Notes under the pieces: model-generated
Databases searched by the model: none
Told to the model about the DNA's origin: nothing
What the model saw: only the letters and a program-made list of their open reading frames with translations
Translations under genes and position numbers: made by a program
Source: Parus major
Taxonomy: Eukaryota > Chordata > Aves > Passeriformes > Paridae
Direction of reading: 5' to 3'
Assembly: GCF_001522545.3 (NCBI RefSeq)
Contig: NC_031797.1
Location: forward strand, 4,483,936-4,547,935
DNA: 64,000 bases
Shown: positions 44,703-57,000 of the stretch, piece after piece
Layout of the letters: every line of letters begins with the position of its first letter
Position numbering within the stretch: the first letter of the stretch is position 1

Positions 44703-44830
44703 GGGCTGCAGGTGAGNNNNNNNNNNNNNNNNNNNNNNNNNNNNNNNNNNNNNNNNNNNNNNNNNNNNNNNNNNNNNNNNNNGGGGCTGCAGGTGAGGGG
44801 CTGCAGGTGAGGGGCTGGGGGCTGCAGGTG
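44703..44830. repeat. 14-bp minisatellite with an assembly gap, upstream of PLIN3
   Basis: Copies of GGGGCTGCAGGTGA on both sides of the N run at 44717-44782. The repeat abuts the PLIN3 promoter, so array length could vary the promoter-proximal DNA. Confidence 0.85.
44717..44782. other. Assembly gap of 66 N
   Basis: A run of N inside the 14-bp minisatellite. Confidence 0.99.
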
Positions 44831-44939
44831 AGGAGTCGGGGCCCCTCGGGGCCATGGCAGGTGCTCAGAGCTGCTCTTTGTCCTCCCAGGAGACACGGAT
44901 CTGTCAGGGTGTCCATCCCCCGGTGCTGTGGCCTGGGGG

Positions 44940-45070
44940 TGATGGAACAGTGGAACACCCTGGGCTGGGAGGGACCCTCAGGGGGTTGGTGGTCCAACCC
45001 CTGGCCCTGCACAGACACCCCAACAATCCCCCCATGCCTGGGAGCTGTTCCTGAAACGAGCTGCTCGTGG
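44940..45070 (-). mobile_element. CR1 LINE 3' fragment
   Basis: AACACCCTGGGCTGGGAGGG, ACCCTCAGGGGGTTGGTGGT and CCAACCCCTGGCCCTGCACA, followed by ACACCCCAACAATCCC, is an antisense CR1 variant. Confidence 0.7.
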
Positions 45071-45754
45071 ACATCAGGCACTGGAGCTGCTTGGGAGCAG
45101 GGTGCTGGGACAGGAGCTGAGCCCCCGTTTGTCCCCCAGCCCTTGGGCTGCTCCTTGCAGATGTTGTCAGCAAGTCCCAGGGAAGCAGGACGTGGTGTTT
45201 GTGGTGTGACCCATCGTCACCATCCTGATGTTCTCTTGGCACAGCTCCCCTGACCGGGGAGTCTGATGGGCTCTCCCACCCCAGCCCGTGCCTGGCCCCA
45301 GCAGACACCTGATGATGAAACCTTCTGCCTCTCTGTTTGCTGGGATTTTCAGGGGAGGAGTTGTTTTGTGTTTTCATCCTTGCAGAGGGCCCAGCAGTGC
45401 AGGACTTCAGGGAGCTGAGAGCTTTTTAACAGCTGTAACAAATACTGAAAACTCCAGTTAATTCTTTTCCATTTGTGCCTTTTCATCTTCAGCTCTCAAA
45501 AACTGGTTTGAAAACATCAATTAAGCTTCCTGTTGTCTGTTTCCAAGATCAGCGGGGGAGGAAACTGAGGCACAGGTAAAAATTATCTGAAGTCTTGTAA
45601 CGCTATTACAGTGACTGAGTCATCTTGTTTTGGGCCACTGGAGGCAGGAGACCTTGGCTCTGTTTCTGTGTTGCCATTCAGGTCCGGGGGGTGCCAATAG
45701 TTTTTGAAAAATGTGCTGTTAAACTGACAAAAATGTAAACAATTGTCATTCCTC

Positions 45755-46020
45755 AGCTTTGGGGTTGGAAGGAATCCTCATCCTGAGGCTGACTTAGCTG
45801 GAAAAGCCTCTGGAGAGCTGGGGTCTGGCTGAGTCTGGAGACCTCCCAGGGATGGAGACCTCACTCAGCCTCTCTGGCTGTTGGACCCATTGGTGTATGT
45901 TAATGGATATTGCATTAATGGAGAAGCAGCTCCCAACATCCACTCTGAGCCTCTCCAGCTACAAATTGTGGCTTTTGCCTCTGGTTTGTCACCTGCACTG
46001 CTGGGAACAGTCCTTGTGCG
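45755..46020 (-). mobile_element. CR1 LINE internal fragment, older
   Basis: GGGTTGGAAGGAATCCTCAT followed by about 250 bp resembling the antisense CR1 3' region: GGAGACCTCCCAGGGATGGA, CTCAGCCTCTCTGGCTGTTG and GAGCCTCTCCAGCTACAAAT. Confidence 0.6.
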
Positions 46021-46054
46021 TTTGTCTGTGGGACACAAACATCACCTGGGAGCC

Positions 46055-46100
46055 TGTCATGGAGTCACAGGATCCCAGAATGGTCTGGGTTTAAGTTTTG
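46055..46100 (-). mobile_element. CR1 LINE 3'-end remnant
   Basis: CATGGAGTCACAGGATCCCA followed by GAATGGTCTGGGTTTAAG is a very short antisense CR1 end. Confidence 0.6.
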
Positions 46101-46914
46101 GATGCAGTTCTGAGGTGTTTGATATCTTGTACTAAAACTGAAGCAAACCAGTGGCTTTTAACAATTGTGATGTTTGTAAGGGAAATAAAAGTTGTTCTTG
46201 TCTGTCCTGTGAAGAGTTGATGAAATGAAGTTTCTTTTACAGGAACAGGGAATTAAGAAATGAGTCCTGTGTATTTTGGAGTGTCAGCCTGACACAGGCA
46301 GTGCTGCATCCTCAGGTAACGTGTCAGTGATCCAGCTGCCAGGTGGTTCACGGGTGTGAAGTGCCCCAGTGGGTCAGTTGTGGTGGGGATGGTGAAAGTC
46401 TCATGGGACAGGTTCTGTTTCATCCCCTGAGTGAAACAGCACTGTCTGCATGATGCACCTTCATGTGGCTGTAGTGGGGCATGGGGGAATGTGAGAAGTG
46501 ATAACCAGTAATTAAAATTAACCAGGAAGTTTTTAATATCTCATGTGTGGCTTTGATATTTGGGTAAAATATCAATGCTGGGATTTCCTGCTGGGTGGCA
46601 GAACTGCCTGCAGGGCCAGGACACTGGATTTGGGGGATTGCAGTGTCAGAGCAAAGGTTTGCACAATCGTTTCTGTGACCCTCGGTGCTGTATGAAAGAC
46701 AGAATTAAATCAGAGATAAAATCGTCCCTAAGAGGTTTGGTGGGCGTGGGAAGGGCGTGGGAGGAAGTGGAGAAACGCGTTTGGGGAAGGGAGAGGAGCT
46801 GTGCTGGTTGGAGCTCTGTGCAGCCCTGAGCAAAGCTGCAGCATCCAGACCCCGGGCAGGACCCTCAGCTGTGAACCCCAACTGCTGCACCTGTGGGAGC
46901 CAGGATCCCCTGTC

Positions 46915-47045
46915 CCTCAGCCCTGCACTGCTGCACTGCTGTCCTTCAGCCCTGCACTGCTGCTGCACTGCTGTCCTTCAGCTGTCCCTCAGCCCTGCAC
47001 TGCTGTCCTTCAGCTGTCCCTCAGCCCTGCACTGCTGTCCTTTCT
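46915..47045. repeat. Minisatellite of CAGCCCTGCACTGCTG units
   Basis: Composite tandem array built from CCCTCAGCCCTGCACTGCTG and TCCTTCAGCTGT, with a higher-order period of about 35 bp in its second half. Confidence 0.85.
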
Positions 47046-48307
47046 GTTGAGTGCAAAACCCACAGGTGTGTGTGGGATTTGGAGGGTCGGGCTCCTGTGT
47101 TGGGAGCCATTCCTTGCCCTCTGTGGTGTGTCACAGCTCAGCATTGTCCCTTTGGGGCCCATGTGACACTGGAGTTCCCGCTGCAAGTGTTCATCTGCTG
47201 CAGAGGAAATGTTCTTGCTGCTCTCCCAGGGCACTGAGTCCATGCCATGGTACCTGCCACCGTGCCATGTCACCTTCCCTGTGTCACCTTCCCCATGTCA
47301 CCTTCCCCGTGCTCACCCTCCCTGGGGCAGGCACAGGCACGAGAAGTGATGAGAACGATGATTCAGGGCTGGGCCATGAGGAGCTTTGGTTCTGTTCCTC
47401 AGGTAAGCGAAGCAAACCCTTGGGATTCCAGAGCTGTCCGGGCAGCTCTGCAGAGCCCATGGAGGGGACAGCTTTGGGTCACTGTCATTCACTGCTGTGC
47501 AAATCCCACCAACCTTCCTGGTCCCCCCAGGCCTTCAGAGCACTCTCCTGGGTCAGGACATGCTGCAGGTCTCTGCTGCCCTCCCGCCCCTCACCCCAGC
47601 AGGACCCTCCTGTCTCCTGTGCCTGCTCTGCTCCCCCAGACCCTGCTCCCCTTCCAGCAGCCCCCCTGGGCTCCCAGGACAGGTGGGTGGCAGATTCCTG
47701 CTCCCAGCCACTTTTCCCTCACAGCAGGGAACAGCCTGATGGTTCCTGGCTGCTTTCCCAATATTCAAGTTCACCTTTCTGCTGCTTTTTCAGGCTGCAG
47801 GATGGTTTCCTACATGCCTGCTGCTCCTCCCTCTGCTGCTGTCTTGCCTGAGGTAGAGGTGAGCTGGGGTAGTGTAATGCTGGTTGTTTTTGGTAGATGG
47901 GAGAGGGGATGTCCCCTGGGCCTGCTAAAAGCGTCCCCTCCATCCCCAACTGTGGCAGAGACCCCAGGTCCTTCTTCCCCAGAGCCACAGGCCTCCTTTG
48001 CACTCCCCTGCCCCAGGCTTTGGCCAGCTTTACCCCTGTGAGCTGCTGCTTGCTCAGCTTCCATCACACAGAGCTTTGCATGGACAGAGGGAACACGGAA
48101 TCCGGAGAGTTCCCGGGTGCAGCCTGACTCCGGATCATCCCAGAGCACGTGGGGCTGGAACAGCCCTGCACTGCAGCCCCACTGCCTCACCTGGGGGCAG
48201 GTTTCTCGCTGTGCTGCGTGTGACAGGCCTGACTCATCCCCTGTCCTTGGGAACAGCTATGCCAGGAATATGTATTTATGTACATAAAAGCATAAATGCC
48301 GGTGCCT

Positions 48308-48620
48308 GTGTCCTGGTTTTGGCTGGGATAGAGTTAATTCCCAGTAGCTGGTCCAGTGCTGTGTTTTGGATTTAGATGGGAATAATGTTGGTAACAGCCC
48401 ATGTTGCAGTTGTGGCTGAGTTGTGCTTACTCCAAGTCAAGGACATTTCTCTGCCAGGGAGCAGAGGCACAAGGAGCTGGGTGGGAGCACGGCCAGCAGA
48501 GCTGATCTGGACTGGCCAGAGGGATATTCCATTCCACAGAGCATCCTGCCAGAGCAGAACCTGGGGGTTGGGAGCTGTCTGTCACTGCTGTGTGATGAGC
48601 TGGGTCAGGGGTAGTGAGGA
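48308..48620 (+). mobile_element. Solo-LTR-like avian retroviral remnant
   Basis: Starts TGTCCTGGTTTTGGCTGGGA, then TAGAGTTAATTCCCAGTAGC and GCTGTGTTTTGGATTTAGAT, and continues with AGTCAAGGACATTTCT and CTGGCCAGAGGGATATTCCA. From memory this is a high-copy avian endogenous-retrovirus LTR. No internal coding region or second LTR is seen. The 3' limit is uncertain and no target-site duplication could be confirmed. Confidence 0.6.
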
Positions 48621-49772
48621 ATTCCTTCCCAATATCCGAGAGCCCTCTCGGCCTGCAGGAAATGCTGCGTTGGCTTCGGGTTAATCCTCCGGTACATCTG
48701 CAAGGGCAAGAAATGACTTTGTGTCAAGGCAGAGCCTTGGGCCCTGGGAGGACGTGGAGCCTGGCCGCTGCAGGCCGTGGGGCAGAGACGTGTCCTGAGC
48801 GCCCCGATCCCCCCAGCCCCGGCACCGAGCCCATCCAGGCCGTGGCTGCCAGCCCTGGGCCGGCGCCTTGTCCATCCGTCCATGGCGGCTCCAGGAGGGC
48901 AGCGGGACGCGGCGGAGGCGCAGCCCGGCGTGTTCTCGGTGTCAGCCGGCAAAGCCGGGGCGGGAGCGACCACATCCCGCTGCTTTCTGTGTTCTGGTGC
49001 CGAGGGGAGGCCGTGGGAGCGGGGAGGGGAACACGGGAAATGGGGTTTGCCGGGGCCTCCCGCGCCTCGTGTTCCTTTGTCCTCAGCGCGGCTGTTCCGG
49101 CCCAAGCCGCCGCCATCCTCTCTCCCCCACAAACACCAAGGCTCAGCCTTTCACCCTCCTCTTCCAGCACGCTTCTCTCAGGGGCCTCTTGGCAGCACTT
49201 TCCCCCATCCAATGGTTAAGAAAATATTATAATTTTTAATTTCCTCATAGCATCAGTGGTTTTGGGGATAAACACCCTGTCGCAGCAGCCCTTTCTGTCG
49301 GCTCACGGCACCGCGCCACGGCCCTGCCGTGTCACCAGGCCACTTGTCACCAGTGGGGCCCTGCACAAATGCCACAAGCCCCCCTGGAGCTAACGGCCTG
49401 GGGCGTTAGAGCCCTTTTGCGGATTATTTGGTTCATTTGGATTGTTCTGTTTATTCAAATTCAGTTATTCGAATTATTCAGTTTATTCACATCGTTTGGA
49501 TTATTCGGATTATTCGCATCAGGGTAGAGCCTGGAGCCCCCCGGGGGGTCAGGACCCCTCGGGGAAGGGTGGCTGTCATAGGGGGGTCATTGGAGTCTCC
49601 TCTCCCACTGGGGCTCTCCGGGGCCGGGTTTTAGGACAATAACCGGTACCGTTTCCACGGCCCCGGGGGTGATGGAGCCCTTGGGGAACTGGGGGATTTC
49701 ACCCCCACCATCGCAGCGGAGCGGGGGCACCGGGCCGGGCCGTTGGCGGGGGATTCCCGCAGTCGCCCCCGG
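48621..49772. other. Intergenic DNA upstream of UHRF1, with a GC-rich patch and an AT-rich degenerate repeat
   Basis: A CpG-rich patch spans about 48750-49090. The segment 49420-49525 is a degenerate array of TTATTC(A/G)-type units such as GGATTATTCGGATTATTCGC. No gene is recognised. Confidence 0.45.
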
Positions 49773-49981
49773 NNNNNNNNNNNNNNNNNNNNNNNNNNNN
49801 NNNNNNNNNNNNNNNNNNNNNNNNNNNNNNNNNNNNNNNNNNNNNNNNNNNNNNNNNNNNNNNNNNNNNNNNNNNNNNNNNNNNNNNNNNNNNNNNNNNN
49901 NNNNNNNNNNNNNNNNNNNNNNNNNNNNNNNNNNNNNNNNNNNNNNNNNNNNNNNNNNNNNNNNNNNNNNNNNNNNNNNNN
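49773..49981. other. Assembly gap of 209 N
   Basis: A run of N directly before a 34-bp GC-rich tandem array, so it is probably unresolved repeat. Confidence 0.99.
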
Positions 49982-50100
49982 GGACCCCCGGCCCCACAGC
50001 CCGGTGAGACCGCCGGGACCCCCGGCCCCACAGCCCGGTGAGACCGCCGGGACCCCCGGCCCCACAGCCCGGTGAGTCCGCCGGGACCCCCGGTCCCGGT
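49982..50100. repeat. 34-bp GC-rich minisatellite upstream of UHRF1
   Basis: Unit GGACCCCCGGCCCCACAGCC followed by CGGTGAGACCGCCG, with starts at 49982, 50016, 50050 and 50084. It very probably extends into the adjacent gap. Each unit contains an AG and a GGTGAG string, which makes repeated false splice sites. Confidence 0.9.
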
Positions 50101-50579
50101 ACCGCCGCCCCATCGCGATCCCGCCGCGGGCCGGGGACCCCGGGAGCGGGAGGACAGCGAGGGGCGCAGGGGTTTCGCTGCCGTGCCCGTGCCGGGGCGG
50201 TGCGGGAAGCAGCGGGAGCGCTCCGCCGTGCCCGGGCAGTGACAGCTGGTTCGGGTGCCCCGGAGGGGACGCGCTCGGGGCCGCGACAGCGGGACCGACC
50301 CCCGCCCCCGAACGGGCCCGCGGGAGGGGGTGTGCCCGTCAGGGGCGGTGCCGGCGGCACCGGTGCCCTGCGGGCCCGGGGAGTGGCATCGCCCCGCGGG
50401 GTGCGCGGGGATGACGCGGCCGGGCTGGGGCGGGTCCGGGAGCGGCGGGGGTCGCTGACATCCCCTCCTGTCCCGGGGTGCGTGTGCGGTCCAGGGACCG
50501 CGGCCCGCGCTGTGCCCGCCGTGCCGCGGGCGCCGGTGGCGGCCCCTTTAAGACCACGCGCTTCCACCTCCTTTATCCC

Positions 50580-50854
50580 TTCCGTCATTTGCATGATCGC
50601 GCGAGACTTGGCGCGTGGGCGCGGCGGGCGGGTTTCAATTGTGGCGGGAGATACGGTCGGCGCGAGCGGAGCCGTTAGGCTCCCGCGTGGGGGGCGGGGC
50701 CAGCCCCACGCAGCCAATCAGCGGCCGAGCCGCCCGGGCCGCCGGCCAATGGCGTGCGGCGGGCGCGTGAGGGCGGGGCGGGGGCCGGGGCCTGGCCCGC
50801 CCCGCCGGTGCCGCCGCCTGAGCGCGGTCCCATTCCCGGGGCAGCGCCGCCGCC
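50580..50854 (+). promoter_or_regulatory. UHRF1 promoter: octamer, E2F-like sites and twin CCAAT boxes
   Basis: Octamer ATTTGCAT at 50587-50594; E2F-like TTGGCGCG at 50608 and TGGCGGGAGA at 50642; CCAAT boxes at 50714-50718 and 50746-50750, 32 bp apart; no TATA box. CpG-dense throughout. The set fits a cell-cycle promoter (NF-Y plus E2F), matching S-phase expression of UHRF1. Binding is inferred from motifs only. Confidence 0.65.
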
Positions 50855-51007
50855 ATGTGGATCCAGGTGCGCACCATGGACGGCAGCCAGACGCACCGCG
50901 TGGACTCGCTCTCCAAGCTCACCAAGGTGGAGGGACTGCGCCTGCGGATACACGAGGTGTTCGGCGTGGAGCCCCACCGGCAGCGGCTGTTCTACCGCGG
51001 CAAGCAG
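50855..51007 (+). CDS. UHRF1: UHRF1 coding exon 1
   Basis: ATG in a CGCCGCCATG context. 51 codons of the ubiquitin-like domain, donor AAGCAG|GTACCG, phase 0. The first ATG of the transcript gives the family N terminus. Confidence 0.96.
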
Positions 51008-54000
51008 GTACCGGCGCGGCGGGGGGGGGTGGTGACAGCCTCGGAGCGGCAGCAGCGCGGTGCTCGGACACCGCTCCCTGCCCCGTCCTCCCCTCCAGCT
51101 GAGGACGGGTGTTTTAATTTATTTAATTTTATTTTATTTATTTATTTATTAAGTGAGGGCTTTTGCTGCCATCTAGTGATCCCGGCTCCCTCCCGCGCTG
51201 CTCCTTCCGTGCCCTGCCAAGGACAGGAGCCAGCTGCAGCACAGCCTTTATTCTTACTTTTCTTATTAATTTCAACCTAATGTGCCGCTCTTCTGCCTTG
51301 ACAGTGCCTTTATGAAGTGTCTGAATATTACTTGTGATTTTATTGTCTTTAAAGTGCTTAATTCTTTTGAGCCTTGCAACTTTCACTGCTCTGAAAGCCA
51401 TAAAGATCTCATTTTTCTTTGTAAATTGGGAAAAGCAACTCATTATTTTGAGGTTTTTCAGCTCTGGTATCAAATTCTCACTAGGTACAGAACACTTGAG
51501 TGGCTCAGTGCTATATTATGTTTTCAATAATAGGTTTACAATTGCTGTTGTACAACTGTTTTCTTCCTTGTGAGTTAATAATATAACTAAATTAGCACTG
51601 AAGTCAATCAAAACCATTTTAAAATACAATTGCTGTATTGTGCCTAGTCCTATGCTGCTAAAGCTCCGTGCTAGAGAAACTCCTGATCCGGTGTTTGGCT
51701 GATCACAGGATTAATTTCAGGAAAAGCAGCAGGACGCTGAGTTGGCTGGGGATGGACAGTTTTTTTCTAGCTGCTTTTCTTTCTGTTTTAGGCAGTCTTG
51801 AGCTAACTGTACTCTGTAACTAGCAGGTGTGGCTGTAGAACATGGAAATACACCTGGACTAGCCCCAGTCTAAGCTCAGGTACCAGTGGTAGCATAAAAA
51901 GAGGCTTGTAGGATGGTGTGAGGTCTCTGAAGGGCTGCTGGGTGTAACCCACCTTTCTGTTGGGTTAGGGTAGATTTGGGTGCCTTAATGACCCATTTGT
52001 GTTGTAAATTAAGTGATAAGAGAGGTTGGTTCAGGGCAGGTGGCACCTGTCAGCCTGACCCCGCAGCCTGTGCAGCCAGCCCGGGTTAGGAGGATTTCCA
52101 GAAGTGGTGACTGAGTGAGGATGCCCTTGCCCTACCAAGGGAATCCCTCCTCCTGCAGTTCCTTGGTTCCCTGGTGTGATCCAGCCTCTCTCGGGCCTCG
52201 TTCCCCCTGCCCTTTCTCTGGCTGTTGGAATCCCTGCAAATGTTCAGTTTCTTACTCATGACCATTTTTAAATGGGGTTAGAGAATTAGCTGTTAGTTAA
52301 AAGCTGCCTCCTTTGTTTGAGGTTTGTCGTCAGTCCCAGGCTCTTCTTTCTGGCTGTGCCTTGAGCTCCTGTGGTTTCCTGTCCTGTTCCTGTGCTCTGC
52401 CATTTCCCTTTGCACCTGTTGTCACTCGTGTCCTCTGCTGCTGTCCCCGTGGTTGTGACACTGTGTCTGGGCTAAGAAGAAACAACCGATTTCTGGTGTG
52501 TCCTTACACATCTCGAGTTTTCATCTCTAAACCAGCAAAAAGCTCAGACCTCTTCCTGTGCAGTCAGATTTCCAGGGATTGTTCCATAGCCATTTGATGC
52601 CATAAATCAGAGTTGAATTATCATAGTGATTCCTGTGAAGTGTAAATTTTTGTGGTTTTGCTCTGCTTCCCCCTGATAGAGAACAAAGCTCCAGGGATTG
52701 CTTTTTCTGGTGGTTTGAGCTGGAAGGGGACGATCATTTCCTGTAAAATTTCTTAGTCAGACCTTAAATATGTGGGGAAGCTTGTCTGAACTTCTGACTG
52801 CTCCGTGGGCTCCAGCCTCACATGTTAACTCTAAAAGGGTTGTGCTCCTTAGAGCTCCTGAGAGTTACTGAGGGATCTCTCTCTCCCTCTGCACTTCTCT
52901 TTTTGCAGGGCAGGGTTTTGATTTGACTAAAGCCACGCCAGACTTGCCAAATAAACTCTTAGAATTAGAGAGGGTGTGAAATTAGGACACGCCTGGCCAC
53001 GCTAAAGAGCGATTGGGTAGTTTCAAGTTGAATTGAATCTTTTTTTGATTTTACTTTGAATGGAAAAAATGTGTGTTTGCTGAGAGAAAAGTGCGTGATT
53101 AACTCTGGCTTCTAATTAGTGCTAGGATTAATGGAAATGGTGTAACAATAATCAGGATCACACACAAAATATAAAGACAGTCTGCATTAACGTTTGGGAT
53201 GCGACTGAATTGAGGAAGAAATCATTTCCCTTTGGGTTTGTAGGTAATGTGGAATTATCTTTGAATCCTGATGGGAATGTGGGGCATCTGTAGTTGTTTA
53301 ATTGATGTTTCCAGGGAAAGTCCTGCAAACCTTTCCAGATCTCATCGAGGCTGGGGAGTGAGTCCAGGGTAGCATGGAAGCCTTGCTCTCGTAGGCTGTG
53401 GGGTGACTGGAAAAAGACCATTTGAATAGCGGGAATAGAGGGAAGAAGGGCCCAGAGCTGGCTGCTGCTGGCTCTAAAGCCACGTGGCGGGTGCTGGCGG
53501 GCAGGGCCGCTCTGGGCGCCGCGGGTGCTCGGGGTCAGCCCGGTGGAGGCCGTCACCAGCTCGGTTTGGTGCTTTCCCCGCAGATGGAAGATGGGCACTC
53601 CCTGTTCGATTACAGCGTGGGGCTGAACGATATCGTTCAGCTGCTGGTCAGACAAAGCCCGGCCGTGCTGCCTGCTGCGAGCAAGGAGAAGGACTCGGAG
53701 CTCTCGGACAGCGACTCCGGCTGCGGCTCCGGCCCCAGCGAGTCCGACAAAAGCTCCCACAACGGGGAGGGTGCCCTGGAGCTGGAGGGACAGCCCAGCA
53801 CGGCAGCACAGCAGCCCCTCTGGACAGACCCCGGCTTCGGCCTCTACAAGGTGGGTCCTCACACACCGGGAGCCCTCGGACCTGCGCCCGGCCAGGGGAA
53901 TTGTTCTCTGCGGCGGAGAATCGCTGAAAATCTTTCATACCCCGACTGTGTGGGCAGTTCCTTTCTTCTCTCAAACCCTCCAACAACAAAGACAAAAATA

Positions 54001-57000
54001 CCAACCAACCCACAAACCAATTCAATGCAACATGCTGTAGGTCAAAATACTTAAATTTTTTTTTCATTTTGTCCTTTGAACTAAAACTACAATACATTAA
54101 TTAATTAAAAAAAAAGAAAAGCATTCACAGTGTCTGGTTTGATTTTTTTTTTTTTCTACAAATTTTCCCAATATTTTTGCTTGGAGTCACTACATTTGTC
54201 AAAGCTGAAACTTTCTTGAATGAACAAAAGAAAATCTCAAGCAGCTGTTCAGAATCATTTTACTTCTTTGTTTCAATGGATTTTATTACAGATCTAGCGA
54301 TGTCTTTGCCAGGTTATGAGCAAGACATTTTAAAAGGCTGTTCCAGACTAACCAAGAATGGTTTGTGCTCACTAAAAAGGCTTGGTTTACATGTCTGGTG
54401 TAGAGTGGATTTATAACCTTACAAATTCAACCTAAGCACACTGTAGGGCTGCACGACAGGACCAGGAAAGCAGAGGAAATCTTAATTTTTAAGGTGATCA
54501 TTTAAATATCTTGATAATGGTGCAGTTCTTGAGATGGTTAAATCTTCAAGTGGATTGGAAATGAATGGCTAATTTGCAAATCCCTTTTGGTGAGCTGTGC
54601 TCTTTGCTCTGCACAGATCAATGACTTGGTGGATGCTCGGGACACGGACATGGGAGCGTGGTTTGAAGCCCAGGTTGTGAATGTCACCAGGAAAAAACCC
54701 ACCAGTGAATCAGCTGAGAGCTGCACAGATCCTGACCAGCCCACAGCTGTCCCTGAAGAAGATGTAATTTATCATGTGAAATATGATGAGTGAGTTTTGT
54801 TTTGGCCAATGGAGTCATTTGGCTTGTGATGGTGATAGGAGATTTTATTGCAGATATTGCATTAATTAAAACAGAACTGGGCAGTGACATAGTAATTATG
54901 TCATTGAGCCCTGGCGAGTAAGGTTGTTTTGCAGTTGGAATTCCAGGGGGCTGGAATCGTGTTTTTATGGATACCAGCATTTATAGGAAGTGCTGGTGGC
55001 CAAGTGTCAGAGGGAGGGAACAGTAGCAAAGCCACACAGGTTGGTTCTGCATCAGTGTGGGAGGAGATTTTATCCTTGATGGTATTCTTGTGTTGTGCAG
55101 CAAAATCAACCTGTCTGTGGAACACCTGTTACTCCTCAGAACTGCTGCTGAATCTGGTTTTTGTTCTGTCCCTGCCCTGAAGTTATCCAGAGAACGGCGT
55201 GGTGCAGATGAGCTCCGCTAACGTGCGCGCTCGGGCTCGGACCATCCTCAAGTGGCACCAGCTGGAGGTGGGGCAGGTGGTGATGGTCAACTACAACCCC
55301 GACGAGCCCAAGGAGAGGGGCTTCTGGTACGATGCTGAGATCCTGCAGAAAAGGGAAACAAAACTGACCAGGGAGCTCAATGCAAAGATACTGCTCGGGT
55401 AAGTGCTCACGTGGGATAAATGGGATTCCCTTGTTCTGCTTCAGCTCTCTGAGGTCTGAGTGAGACTGCTGGCAAAGAATGGTGCCACACTGGTGCAGGG
55501 GACAGATGGAAAGTGGCCTGTCCTTTTTGGGTAAATAACTGCAGCATTCTGCAGTTCTGATTTCCTTCCACTGAGGAACTGGACACTCGAAGGAACGCTG
55601 ATCCATGGATTCACTTAATGCTGAAAGGATGCAAAGCCCCATATTCACCATGAGACAAATTATTCTTTATGTGTTAATTATCCATAATGGCTGTACAAAA
55701 CTGCAGTGTAATATGTTGTGGAGATGGGATGATGTCTCTTACTATATAAAAGTGATGAAAAATGATGCCAGTTCTCTCCTGAAGGAGACTCAACTTCAGG
55801 AAGAAAAGAATATTCCTCCTTTTTCTTCTCACCAGAGTGATTTTGACTTTTTAACTATAAAATATGAGACATGAGTCTGAAATATATTTGGGGGCAGGGG
55901 GAACAGTCACTCTTGGTAATTGAAATGCTACAAGTGCCTGGATTCTCCCTGAGACAAGAGGAGGTTTATTCTAATTGCATAAAATGATTTGATTTTTAAT
56001 ACTGGAGCAGTCTGATGTATGCACAGCTGTGAATTTGAGCTCTGGGATACTTCTGAACTGGGATCTCTTTTCTCAACTTCTAGGGAAGCTGGTGATTCCT
56101 TGAATGACTGCACAATTATATTAGTGGATGAAATCTATAAAATAGAAGAGCCAGGCTCTGCTTCTCCCATCAGTGCTGGTACCCCAAAACGTGAGTCTGA
56201 TGGGGAGTTCTTGCTTGTCTGTCTCACCTTGTGACATCCTGCCAGTTGTCTCAGAGAGCTTTGAGAGTTTAGTGGTGCCTCCTTTGGCTGTTCCCAGTGG
56301 ATCTTGGCATTGGCTGAGTGTGTTTTGTGTTTGCCCACAGGACAGATTGGACCTGTGTGTAAAGCCTGCAAGGACAACCCCAACAAGACGTGCAGGGTCT
56401 GTGCGTGTCACATCTGTGGGGGGAAGCAGGATCCAGAGAAGCAGCTCATGTGTGACGAGTGTGACATGGCCTTCCACATCTACTGCCTCAAGCCTCCCCT
56501 CAGCAGAATCCCAGATGATGAGGACTGGTAGGTTCTGGGGAGGCGTGTGGGGTGTCACAGTTGCCTCTGCTCAGGAGCCTGAACTAGGTCTGGGGCTCGA
56601 AGCTGCCCTTTCCAGTGGCTGAACAGGGGTGTGTGTCTTCTGGGGTTTTTCTTGGTAAAACTTCCTAGCTTTTCTTGAGCTTAATGAGAGGAGGCTTTAA
56701 GCCAGTGGCCTGTATACTCCTTTTCTTAGTTTTGGGATCTTGGTGCCTTTTTTGTGTACCTGCCTAAGGCCAGGGCTTGGGGCAGCCTGGGATAGTGGGA
56801 GGTGTTCCTGCAATGAGCTTTAAGCTTCCAACCTAAACCAGCCTGGGATTCAGAGAGGACCAAATGAAAACTTGATGTTGGGGGGCTGCAGTTGTGCAGT
56901 GGCTGCAGGCAGGGCCCAGGCCCCACCATCAGCAGGTCAGGCTGGTTTGTACATGAGATGTGTACAGGGAGAGGTGTGGATAGTGAAATACATCTTTCAG

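Larger units (their letters stand above)
44831..48307. other. Intergenic DNA between the divergent PLIN3 and UHRF1 genes, part 1
   Basis: No gene is recognised. CR1 remnants lie at 44940, 45755 and 46055 and a minisatellite at 46915. Frames of about 265 codons at 47051-48041 are proline/serine/cysteine-rich with no family motif. The human interval contains ARRDC5. I see no arrestin-like exon here. Confidence 0.45.

Noticed and set aside
47051..48041. Two overlapping frames of about 265 codons
   Set aside because: Considered as ARRDC5 or a new gene. The composition is Pro/Ser/Cys-rich, no arrestin motif is present, and the frames overlap each other.
49587..50717. 376-codon minus frame opposite the UHRF1 promoter
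   Set aside because: It crosses a gap and a 34-bp repeat in CpG-rich DNA. Considered as a divergent gene, but it has no conserved residues.
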